A DNA stretch of 40,939 nt. It comes from Verrucomicrobiota bacterium (lineage in GTDB: Bacteria; Verrucomicrobiota; Verrucomicrobiia; Opitutales; Opitutaceae). Below the pieces are notes generated by a model. That model did not search any database and was not told the origin of the DNA. It saw nothing but the letters and a program-made list of their open reading frames with translations. The DNA lies in assembly GCA_030604905.1 (NCBI GenBank), contig JAUVVA010000021.1, positions 1 through 40,939 on the forward strand. Direction: 5' to 3'. Numbering within the stretch: position 1 is the first letter of the stretch; each line of letters begins with the position of its first letter. The translations under genes and the position numbers were made by a program. Below are positions 17,559 to 25,390 of this stretch, in pieces.

Positions 17559-19886
17559 TCAGTCCGTCCCGACCTCGCGCACCCAGACCTTGAATTCGCG
17601 CAACTTCACCGGAGTGCCCAGGACGAGCAGTTCGTCGCCCTCCGCGATCCGCTCGTCCGCCCCCGGACTGAGGGTCCGCAAGAGCCCGCGACGCACGCCG
17701 GCGATTTGCACGCCGTGGCGCGCCGCGGGAGCGATCTCCAACAAGGTCGCGCCGGCCGCGCGGCTGCCCGCCGGCACCGTCACCGTCTCGAGGCCCACCG
17801 CGTCGAAATCCGCGCCATCGTCGGCCGCCAGGGCCACCGCGCCGAGGAACGCCTTGGCCTCCGCGACCTGTTCCGGCGTGCCCAGGAATAGGACCTTGTC
17901 GCGCGGGAAGAGCGCGCTGTCCGGCCCGGGAAGGGAGATGATGCAGCCCTGCCGCTCGATGCCCACCACCGTGCACCCGAAGCGCGCGCGCAGATTGAGC
18001 TGAGCCAGGGTGTAACCCGAGCACGAGGCGAGGTCGGGGATCACGCACTCGGAGACGCTCAGCTTCCACTCCTCATGCCGTGCCAACCAAGGCATGGAAG
18101 TGCCGCTCATGCGGCCCGAGCCGCTGTCGGAAAGCACGTCCTGCAAGCCCACCTCGAGCTCGCTGTGCCAGTAGATCATCCGCCGCCGCAACAGGGCCAG
18201 GGCCGTCACCGCCACCAGCGCGCCCGCGAGGATCGTCCAGCCCGCCGCGCCCGCCGGCGCGAAGGAGCCCACCCACACCACGAGCATCACCAGCGAGACC
18301 AGCCGCACCCCGTTGGAGATCAGCAGACGCAAACGCTCGCGCTTGGCCTGCGGCTGCGTGCGCGTGGCAAACTCCGCGACGATGAGACCGAGCGCGCCGA
18401 CATTTCGCCAGACCGCGAAAAGCGGCACCAGCGCCACGATCACCAATGCCGTCCAGAACAAAAAGCTGGGCCCGCCCGGGAAGAGCCAATCCGTGCCGAC
18501 CCAGTCGAGCAGCAGACGCTGCAGGGGCTCGGCGAAAACCAGGAGACCGGCCACGAACAGCAGCTCGACCACGATCTGGATGACGCGCTTGCGGCTCAGC
18601 TTCCAAAGCAGGTTGCCCGCGCGCCGCTCCCCCAGCCGCTCCAGCCAGTCCTGGTAGGCGTCGAGCACCCCCACCAGCCAGCGCGGCCGCAGCCGAAGCA
18701 AGGCGTCCGCGATGGGCGCGGAACGCCGGGTGAGGACGGGGGCGGTCAGCGAGGTGACGAGCGAGAGCCCCACGGCCAGCGGGTAGTATCTGTCGGGCAC
18801 CACCATCGCGGCCACGCCCAGCTGCGCGATGATGAAGGAGAACTCGCCGATCGGGGTCGCGATCAAGCCCGCCCGCAGCGCGTCCCGCTGCGCCGTCCCG
18901 ATCAAGGTCAGCGCCGTGGTCGTGGCCACCACCCGCAGCACCAAGGTGAAGGCCGAAAGCAGAAGCACGATCCACCACGCCTCCCTCAGTTGGCCCACGT
19001 CGATCTGCAGGCCGATACCCACGAAAAAGACCGCGCTGAAAACATCGCGCATACCCTCGAAGATCCGTTCCACCTGATGGCGGTGCGGCGTCTCGGCCAC
19101 GATCGTGCCGAGCAAAAACGCGCCCAAGGCGAGCGAGTAACCCGCCCGATGGGCCAGGATCGCGAGGCCGAAGAGCATCGCGGCCGTCGCCAGCGTCTGC
19201 AGCTCCTCGTCGGCCTTCACGCTCAGCTTGCGCAGCAGCCACGGCACGATGAGCAGGCCGATGATGCCCGCGAAGACCACGAAGGCGCCGAAGCCCCCGA
19301 TCGTGGAGCTAAGGCTGCCGGCGGCCGCCCCGTCCTCCCCCGCCGCCCCGCCGGCCGCGGAAAAGGCCACGACGGAGTTGAGCACGGTCAACATCACCAC
19401 CGCCACCACGTCCTCGAGCACCGTCACACCCATCGCGAGCTGCCCCGGCCGCTCGTGGGCGCTGCCGGTTTCCTGCAGGACCTTGCCGATGATCGCCGAG
19501 GACGAGATCATCAACATGCCCGCCAGGAACAAGGTCTGGGTGCCATCCAGACCGAGGCCGGCGCCCAGCGCGCGGACGCCGAAATAGGTGAACACCGCGC
19601 CGAGAAACACCCCGAGCAGCAGGCCCGCGCCCAAGCGCTGCAAGCGGCGCAGACTCAGCCGCAGACCGATCGAGAACATCAAAAACACCAGGCCCACCTG
19701 CGCCGCCGTGGCGATGCTCGCCTCGTCGTGCACCAGCTTGAAGGGCGGCGTGTAAGGTCCCACCACCATGCCGGCCACCAGATAGCCGACCACCGCGGAC
19801 AAACCCATCCGCTGACAGAGCCAGCCCAAGACCGCCGCCGAAGCCAGGATGATCGCGAGGTCTTGGATGAAGTCGGTGCCGGGCAT
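17559..19886 (-). CDS. CPA2-family cation/proton antiporter with TrkA-C domains (KefB/KefC-like)
   Basis: A 775-residue inner-membrane transporter. The first 400 residues carry about twelve membrane segments of the Na+/H+ exchanger fold (AVVGYLVAGMVVGPYTP, VGLVFLMFSIGLRLSL, ISSSAIIGKVLQE, LGAFLLGTIVAE). A further group of hydrophobic segments lies at about 440-600, which is more than in plain KefB. The last 200 residues hold two TrkA-C-like regulatory domains (LNLRARFGCTVVGIERQGCIISLPGPDSALFPRDKVLFLGT, and LRTLSPGADERIAEGDELLVLGTP). No TrkA-N nucleotide-binding GxGxxG is seen. ATG 19886 was chosen because the membrane segments begin soon after. It probably exports K+ or Na+ in exchange for protons. 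Confidence 0.87.
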   Translation of the reverse strand: MPGTDFIQDLAIILASAAVLGWLCQRMGLSAVVGYLVAGMVVGPYTPPFKLVHDEASIATAAQVGLVFLMFSIGLRLSLRRLQRLGAGLLLGVFLGAVFTYFGVRALGAGLGLDGTQTLFLAGMLMISSSAIIGKVLQETGSAHERPGQLAMGVTVLEDVVAVVMLTVLNSVVAFSAAGGAAGEDGAAAGSLSSTIGGFGAFVVFAGIIGLLIVPWLLRKLSVKADEELQTLATAAMLFGLAILAHRAGYSLALGAFLLGTIVAETPHRHQVERIFEGMRDVFSAVFFVGIGLQIDVGQLREAWWIVLLLSAFTLVLRVVATTTALTLIGTAQRDALRAGLIATPIGEFSFIIAQLGVAAMVVPDRYYPLAVGLSLVTSLTAPVLTRRSAPIADALLRLRPRWLVGVLDAYQDWLERLGERRAGNLLWKLSRKRVIQIVVELLFVAGLLVFAEPLQRLLLDWVGTDWLFPGGPSFLFWTALVIVALVPLFAVWRNVGALGLIVAEFATRTQPQAKRERLRLLISNGVRLVSLVMLVVWVGSFAPAGAAGWTILAGALVAVTALALLRRRMIYWHSELEVGLQDVLSDSGSGRMSGTSMPWLARHEEWKLSVSECVIPDLASCSGYTLAQLNLRARFGCTVVGIERQGCIISLPGPDSALFPRDKVLFLGTPEQVAEAKAFLGAVALAADDGADFDAVGLETVTVPAGSRAAGATLLEIAPAARHGVQIAGVRRGLLRTLSPGADERIAEGDELLVLGTPVKLREFKVWVREVGTD

Positions 19887-20012
19887 GCGCTTGAGGTGCA
19901 GCCGCCTCGAAACCCGAAAGCCGGGACGACGCAAGGCTGAGCTGAAGAAGAAGACCGATTATCGATGGAGTCGAGCAGCCCGGCGGAAGGAGGCGTGCTT
20001 ACCGAGGTCCGG

Positions 20013-20042
20013 GGAGCGCAGCCCGCGAGACGCGGGCGCTCC
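20013..20042. terminator. Hairpin downstream of the degenerate NtrC gene
   Basis: GGAGCGC-AG-CCCGCG / CGCGGGCGCTCC pair over 12 bases with a 2-base bulge and an AGA loop. It lies about 55 bases beyond the stop of the leftward gene at 20096 and before the antiporter gene. There is no T run on the minus strand, so it may be a terminator or a repeat. The rest of 19887-20095 contains two TTTGCG-type 9-mers and nothing else recognisable. Confidence 0.4.
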
Positions 20043-20095
20043 TCAGACCGGCTCGAACCGGGTCTTTGCGCTTTTTGTGGCCCGGTTGAAACGCT

Positions 20096-21322
20096 CTAGA
20101 GAGCCGACGGACGCGTCCGCTCCATCGCCGCGATCACCCGTGCCGCGGCCGCCTCCTCCGGGTCCACCCGCGCTTCCGTCAACTTGCCGAAGTGCGTCGT
20201 GCTCAACTCCCGGTTCGGGCAGTCCGCCACCGCCTGGCGCAGCACCGCCACCAACTCCTGGTGATTGCCGCGCCACATCCGGGCGGACAGCCACTGCATC
20301 GCCGCCGGATGCACCGAGCGGGTGCGGTAGTGGGGAAAGATCGCCGTCAGATCCGTGATCACACGCCGGACGATCAACTCGATGTCGTCGCGCCTCTCGC
20401 GCAGCGGGGGCAACTGCACCACCGCCGGCACGATAAACTGAAGTTCCTCCAAAAACTCGCCGTCCGCCGGCGCTCCGGTCTCTCCGCGCAGCGGAGCCGC
20501 GAAAACGATCCGCAGCGGCTTCTCCCGCTCGCGCTGACGCCGCGCCCGCCGCAAAAACTCCAGCAAGGGCTTCTCCTGGTCTTTGGCCATGCGATCCACG
20601 TCGGGCACGAAATAGGTGCGCGGCATCCCCTCCTTTAGCCGATCGAGCGAAACCTGCGTCGCCAAGGTCTCCACCTCAAGCTCCTGCGCCCCGAGCACCA
20701 CCAGGCCGCCATGCGGATCCCCGCCCATCGCCTGGTATTCGCGCGCGGCCAGCTCGAACTCCACCCCGGGCTCGCCCCGCAGAATCACGCCGACGGGGTC
20801 GTTGTTCGCGTTCCACAGTTCGCGCAGCACCCTGCGCATCGCGCCCGAGCGCGTCACCAGATGGATCGGCCAATAGTCCGCCTCCGAGGTGAACGGCGAC
20901 CGCGAGCCCGGATCCCTCCGCTCCGCGACGGCGGCGGCCGCGCGAGTCGCGGAGCCCGCGCGCTCCACCCCGAGCAGCCGATGCAGGGCGCTCACCGCCC
21001 GCTTCGGATTGATCGGCTGCAACAAGGCGTCGCCCAAGCCCGCCGCGAAGAGCGGCAACACCTCGTCCACCTCCTCCCGGTTCGCGATGAGGAGGAAACG
21101 CGTGTCCGGCGATATCTGCCGGGCCTTGGCCAAGAACTCGGAGGACACCCCCACCGCCCCTTGAGCGAAAACGAGCAACTGACAGAAGCGCGAACCCACG
21201 ACCCGGAGCGCCTCCTCGGCGTCCGGGCAGGCGGCCACGGTCGCGCCTGCGTCAGTGAGCAGGAGCGAAAACAAACTGCGGAGGCGTGCGTCCGGAATGC
21301 AGACGGCGGCATGAAGAGTCAT
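20096..21322 (-). CDS. Degenerate NtrC-like protein (pseudo-receiver plus dead AAA+ domain)
   Basis: A 408-residue protein whose outline is receiver plus sigma-54 activator AAA+ domain. The receiver (1-120) lacks the acidic pair (CIPDA), the phosphoacceptor Asp (QLLVFAQG) and the conserved Lys (LQPIN). In the AAA+ part, Walker A reads GEPGVEFE (183-190) in place of GESGTGKE, Walker B reads TYFVPDVD, and the sigma-54-contacting GAFTGA loop is absent. Homology is still clear from LPPLRERRDDIELIV (304-318) and WRGNHQEL (350-357, compare WPGNVREL). There is no C-terminal FIS helix-turn-helix. The frame is open throughout and codon use is normal, so it is a retained protein, not a decaying gene. 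It probably has a structural or scaffold role. It lies downstream of two Roadblock-like genes on the same strand, 303 bases away. Confidence 0.8.
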   Translation of the reverse strand: MTLHAAVCIPDARLRSLFSLLLTDAGATVAACPDAEEALRVVGSRFCQLLVFAQGAVGVSSEFLAKARQISPDTRFLLIANREEVDEVLPLFAAGLGDALLQPINPKRAVSALHRLLGVERAGSATRAAAAVAERRDPGSRSPFTSEADYWPIHLVTRSGAMRRVLRELWNANNDPVGVILRGEPGVEFELAAREYQAMGGDPHGGLVVLGAQELEVETLATQVSLDRLKEGMPRTYFVPDVDRMAKDQEKPLLEFLRRARRQREREKPLRIVFAAPLRGETGAPADGEFLEELQFIVPAVVQLPPLRERRDDIELIVRRVITDLTAIFPHYRTRSVHPAAMQWLSARMWRGNHQELVAVLRQAVADCPNRELSTTHFGKLTEARVDPEEAAAARVIAAMERTRPSAL

Positions 21323-21625
21323 CTGGCGGAAAGGGATGTTTACGGAAAGCGCCGGCCCTCGTGAGAGGGTCCGGCGCCGCGAAACACAGGAGCGAAAGTG
21401 AAGCGAAGAAGCTGGTTTGAGGGAGGGAGGCCGAAGAGTCCCGGGAGGAAGCCGCGGACTCAGTCGGGATCGTTCGGTTGGACGGCGAAGCAGCGGAGCG
21501 AAGTGGCCAACGTATCTCAGAGGCGAGCGACCAAGGAATAACCGAAGGGTAGTTCGCCGGGAGCGAGCCACCGAAAGACGGCCGTCAGATCGCCGCGATG
21601 CGACCCTGTGGCTGCATCGTTGGGC
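21323..21625. other. 303-bp non-coding stretch between the degenerate NtrC and Roadblock genes
   Basis: No convincing gene is seen here on either strand. It is purine-rich on the plus strand (pyrimidine-rich in the leftward transcript). Its one clear structure is a hairpin at 21349-21377: GCGCCGG-CCCTC / GAGGG-T-CCGGCGC around a GTGA loop, ending 27 bases before the start of the downstream leftward gene. The hairpin may terminate Roadblock transcription or shape the leader of the degenerate NtrC gene. No sigma-54 or clear -10/-35 motif was found. Confidence 0.5.
21349..21377. terminator. Leader hairpin/terminator upstream of the degenerate NtrC gene
   Basis: A 12-base-pair stem with one bulged base and a 4-base loop. 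On the leftward transcript it is followed by TTTCC, a weak T stretch, then by 20-odd bases to the ATG at 21322. It could be an attenuator, or a terminator for the upstream Roadblock genes. Confidence 0.45.
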
Positions 21626-22186
21626 TCAGTAGGGCCGGCCTCGATACATCCGGACCTTAGGCGCCGGGGCCGCGTCCGCCGGAGCCGCCGCGAGCGCGGG
21701 CTCGGCCGGCACGGCGACCGCGGGCGCCGGGACGGGGGCGGCCGCGGTCGCAGTCTTCGGCGTCGGCGCCACCGCCGCGGGAGCGGGAGCCGGCGCGGCC
21801 ACCGGCGCGGGTTTGCCGCCGCGCGCCGCGGTCGCGAGTTCCTCGATCACCGCCGGCGTGAGGTGCTTGAGCGTCATGTTCGTGACCATGCGCGTGGAGG
21901 CCAGATTGGCCTTCTCGCCCCCGAGCACGAGCAAGACCTGTTTCTCCGTGCGACGCAGCAGCAGCCAACGCTCGCTGAACTTCAGCATGTAGTCGTCGCA
22001 GGGCAGGAAGTTCTCGTCCATCGTCTCATACATCGCGACGATGCGGCGTTGCGCATCCGCGAAGAGCTCGTTCGAGAGAAAAGCCGGCAGGCGGTTCACA
22101 TACATCTGGCCTTCGGCGCTGAAGAGGCAGACGCCCTCGATGCCCGGCAGATCGAGGATATTGTCGAAAAGTTTGGAGATTTCCAT
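21626..22186 (-). CDS. Roadblock/LC7-like protein with Ala/Pro-rich tail
   Basis: A 186-residue protein. Residues 1-120 have the small alpha/beta layout of Roadblock/LC7 proteins: an opening helix ISKLFDNILDLPGIEGVCLFS, strand AEGQMYVNRL, a long helix, then LKFSERWLLLRRTEKQVLLVLGG and a final helix. Such proteins bind and regulate Ras-like GTPases (for example MglB with MglA) or serve as scaffolds. Residues 125-176 are almost pure Ala/Pro/Val, a flexible linker, ending in the charged tip KVRMYRGRPY. ATG 22186 was chosen because the conserved fold starts there. A second Roadblock-like gene is 62 bases upstream in the same direction. No GTPase gene is visible nearby. Confidence 0.7.
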   Translation of the reverse strand: MEISKLFDNILDLPGIEGVCLFSAEGQMYVNRLPAFLSNELFADAQRRIVAMYETMDENFLPCDDYMLKFSERWLLLRRTEKQVLLVLGGEKANLASTRMVTNMTLKHLTPAVIEELATAARGGKPAPVAAPAPAPAAVAPTPKTATAAAPVPAPAVAVPAEPALAAAPADAAPAPKVRMYRGRPY

Positions 22187-22248
22187 GGTGGGAGGGGGAG
22201 TCGCGTGTGGAACGGACGGGAGGAAGGCCGCGAGATCAGCCGGTCGCC

Positions 22249-22608
22249 TCAAGCGGCGGCCAAGGCCTGCCGCACGGCCGTGACGGCTTCGTTGAGACGG
22301 GTGCGGGAGTTCAAGATCACCCCGACCGCGCCACCTTGGTGGGGGAGGCAAATTACCGTGAGCGACTTGCCTTGGATCTGGGCCTCCTGAAAATCCTCCA
22401 GCCCGAAGGATTCACCGATCAGACCGGCGACCTGCTGGAAATAGACGAGCACGTTGGCGAGGACATCGACTTCGTTGCCCTCCTGGACGATCACGTCGCC
22501 GGACTCCGAGCACTGCACATATCCGATGACGTTCGGCGCCTGCATGATCTGCTGGACCGTTGGGTTGTTCATGGCCTGGGTAAACTTGCTGCCGATGATG
22601 GCGTTCAT
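22249..22608 (-). CDS. Roadblock/LC7-like protein
   Basis: A 119-residue protein of the Roadblock/LC7 type: NPTVQQIMQAPNVIGYVQCSESGDVIVQEGNEVD (helix and first hairpin), then VLVYFQQVAGLIGESFGLEDFQEAQIQGKSLTVICLPHQGGAVGVILN and a C-terminal helix. It is compact, without signal peptide, linker or membrane segment. ATG 22608 is preceded by an AGGGG stretch. A sigma-54-like site lies 16-30 bases upstream of this start. The gene is divergent from mreB across a 220-base regulatory gap and is followed by the second Roadblock gene, so the two may act as a pair. Function unknown. Confidence 0.72.
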   Translation of the reverse strand: MNAIIGSKFTQAMNNPTVQQIMQAPNVIGYVQCSESGDVIVQEGNEVDVLANVLVYFQQVAGLIGESFGLEDFQEAQIQGKSLTVICLPHQGGAVGVILNSRTRLNEAVTAVRQALAAA

Positions 22609-22623
22609 ACGCCCACCCCTGTC

Positions 22624-22638
22624 GCATCTGCCGTGCCA
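22624..22638 (-). promoter_or_regulatory. Sigma-54-like promoter facing the Roadblock genes
   Basis: On the minus strand the site reads TGGCACG-GCAG-ATGC: a full -24 element, correct 12-base GG-to-GC spacing, and ATGC for the usual TTGC. The predicted transcription start falls only a few bases before the ATG at 22608, which leaves no room for a ribosome site, so the site could be fortuitous or give a nearly leaderless mRNA. Confidence 0.4.
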
Positions 22639-22693
22639 GCCGCGGGGCATTCTCCCTAAATTTGCTAAAAAAGTCTTCCGTGCTTCCGTGTAA

Positions 22694-23842
<1,149 letters not shown>

Positions 23843-23845
23843 GCG

Positions 23846-23953
23846 ATTTATGATTTAACAATTGTGATTGATGATTGAAGGGCCTGAGCCCGCCGCCCGC
23901 CCGTCTCGTCCGGGACGCCGCCAATCATAAGTCATCAATCCTAAATCATAAAT
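23846..23953. repeat. Inverted pair of 7-bp tandem repeat arrays between mreB and mreC
   Basis: The left arm (23846-23880) is five heptads of the type ATTTATG/ATTGATG; the right arm (23922-23953) is the reverse-complement type (CAATCAT, AAGTCAT, CAATCCT, AAATCAT). The outer 12 bases are a perfect inverted repeat (23846-23857 with 23942-23953). The AT-rich arms enclose a GC-rich 41-base loop, giving a long imperfect stem in the mRNA that ends just before the mreC start. Confidence 0.8.
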
Positions 23954-23959
23954 TTCGTC

Positions 23960-24808
23960 GTGCGTCGTTTCGACCAGGCCCGCCCCTTTCTTACCCTGGG
24001 CCTCGTGCTGCTCGCCTGGATGATCGTCCCCACGGTCATCAAGCGCTTCGCCCGCCTCAGCTTCTACGAGTTCCAGGCCCCGCTCGATGTCGCCGCCTCC
24101 TACGGTCGCGAACTCCAGGGCTTCTGGGCCGACCGCACCCGCTCCAACGCCGAGCTCCTGAGCGCGGCGCGCGACCTCCAGCGCCTCAACGCCTCCTACG
24201 AGCTTCGCCTCCAGGAAGACGCCCGCCTCCGGGCCGAGATCACCCGCCTCGAAAGCCTGCTCCGCCTGCCCTCCTACCCCGAGTTTCGCCCCGAGCCGGC
24301 CCGCGTCGTCCGGCGCGATTTCAACGTCTGGTGGCAACGCCTCGTCGTGCGCAAGGGCGCCAACCACAACATCCGCGTCGGCTCCCCCGTCATCTACGTC
24401 GGCGGCCTCGTCGGCCGCGTCGTCGAGGTCCATGCCACCACCTCCGTCATCGAGCTGATCAGCAGCCCCGGCGTCCGCCTCGCCGCCGTGTTTGAAGGCG
24501 ACGACCGGCCGGTGAGTTTCCAAGGTGGCATCAACGCGCCCATGCGCCCCCCCGAGGCCGTGATTGAGTTTGTCCCGCTCGATGTTTTCGCCACCCCCTC
24601 CGCCCCGCGCCGCCTCGTCACCTCCGGCATTGGCGGCGTCTTCCCTCCCGGCCTTCACGTAGGAGAGGTCTATCAACTGGAACCCAGCACCGACGGCCTG
24701 TTCAAAAGCGGTCGCGCCCGCCTCGACCCGCGCCTCGGCCGCATCAGCGAGGTCACCATCCTGGTCCCGCTCGACCCCGCCTTCCACGTCCCCTCCGCCA
24801 CGCCCTAG
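23960..24808 (+). CDS. mreC: Rod-shape protein MreC
   Basis: A 282-residue inner-membrane protein with one N-terminal membrane segment (FLTLGLVLLAWMIVPTVI), a periplasmic coiled coil (about 50-100, RDLQRLNASYELRLQEDARLRAEITRLESLLRL) and the beta-rich MreC core (ARVVRRDFNVWWQRLVVRKGANHNIRVGSPVI...GLVGRVVEVHATTSVIELISSPGVRLAAV). It links MreB to PBP2 and MreD in the elongation complex. The start is a GTG at 23960, with only six bases after the repeat arm; an ATG at codon 21 would cut the membrane segment. The stop TAG overlaps the first CTAGCNN repeat. Confidence 0.92.
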   Translation: MRRFDQARPFLTLGLVLLAWMIVPTVIKRFARLSFYEFQAPLDVAASYGRELQGFWADRTRSNAELLSAARDLQRLNASYELRLQEDARLRAEITRLESLLRLPSYPEFRPEPARVVRRDFNVWWQRLVVRKGANHNIRVGSPVIYVGGLVGRVVEVHATTSVIELISSPGVRLAAVFEGDDRPVSFQGGINAPMRPPEAVIEFVPLDVFATPSAPRRLVTSGIGGVFPPGLHVGEVYQLEPSTDGLFKSGRARLDPRLGRISEVTILVPLDPAFHVPSATP

Positions 24809-24846
24809 CATCTAGCCACTAGCTCCTAGCAACTAGCTCCTAGCCC
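24805..24846 (+). repeat. Six tandem CTAGCNN heptads between mreC and mreD
   Basis: Six consecutive 7-base units, each CTAGC plus two variable bases (AT, CA, TC, AA, TC, CC), fill the whole gap. The first unit contains the mreC stop codon and the last ends three bases before the mreD ATG. CTAG and its longer forms are self-complementary, so many alternative stems can form. Confidence 0.85.
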
Positions 24847-24849
24847 GCC

Positions 24850-25383
24850 ATGCCCCACGCCCTCCGCCAAGTCCTCGCGCTGCTCGCCTGCGCGGCCGTG
24901 CTGGCGGCGATCGTGTATCAAATCAATCACTACGCCGCTCCCTGGGCGCTCTCCTTCTCGGTCGCCGGCCTCTTCGTCACCCTGCCCGCCCTCCGCCTGC
25001 CGCTTCGCACCGGCCTCGCCTGCGCCCTCCTCGCGGGGCTCTGGCTCGACGCCGCCTCCCCCCTCCCCTTCGGCCGCCAGGCACTCCTCCTCGGCCTCGC
25101 CTTCTGCTTCGTGCACCGCATCCGCGACCGCCTGCCCCGCACCGAGACCGTCGTCCTCGTCGTGGTCGCCCTCTTCGTCAACCTCGCCCTCTTCGTCGCC
25201 CTCGCCTTCCTCGACCTCGGCGCCCTGCCCGATCCCGCCGCCGGCGGCCTTCGCCTGCTCGCCGACCTGCTCGTCTCCCAGCTCCTCACCGTCCTCCTCG
25301 GCCCCTGGTATTTCGCGCTCCAGACCGCCTCCCTCCGTCTCGTCGGCGCGCCCCCCGCGCAGATCGTGAGCCGCTACGCCTGA
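24850..25383 (+). CDS. mreD: Rod-shape protein MreD
   Basis: A 177-residue, very hydrophobic protein with five or six membrane segments (VLALLACAAVLAAIVY, ALSFSVAGLFVTLPAL, LLLGLAFCFVH, VVLVVVALFVNLALFVALAFL, LLVSQLLTVLLGPWYFAL). The sequence is weakly conserved, as is normal for MreD; position between mreC and PBP2 makes the call safe. It begins with ATG directly after the CTAGC heptads, with CCCGCC upstream and no clear Shine-Dalgarno, and ends 7 bases before the PBP2 start. Confidence 0.85.
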   Translation: MPHALRQVLALLACAAVLAAIVYQINHYAAPWALSFSVAGLFVTLPALRLPLRTGLACALLAGLWLDAASPLPFGRQALLLGLAFCFVHRIRDRLPRTETVVLVVVALFVNLALFVALAFLDLGALPDPAAGGLRLLADLLVSQLLTVLLGPWYFALQTASLRLVGAPPAQIVSRYA

Positions 25384-25390
25384 GCCCGCG

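Noticed and set aside
14018-17593. A 1191-codon open reading frame on the plus strand, antisense to the receiver, kinase and kaiC genes.
   Set aside because: The minus strand carries three genes with clear domain motifs. The plus frame gives His/Arg/Glu-rich low-complexity sequence, a usual by-product of high-GC codon use on the opposite strand.
20056-20087. AACCGGG/CCCGGTT inverted repeat as the terminator of the degenerate NtrC gene.
   Set aside because: The loop is 18 bases and there is no T run on the relevant strand; the hairpin at 20013-20042 is stronger.
22675-22690. Two copies of CTTCCGTG in tandem upstream of mreB.
   Set aside because: A single 8-base duplication is too little to claim a repeat array or activator site.
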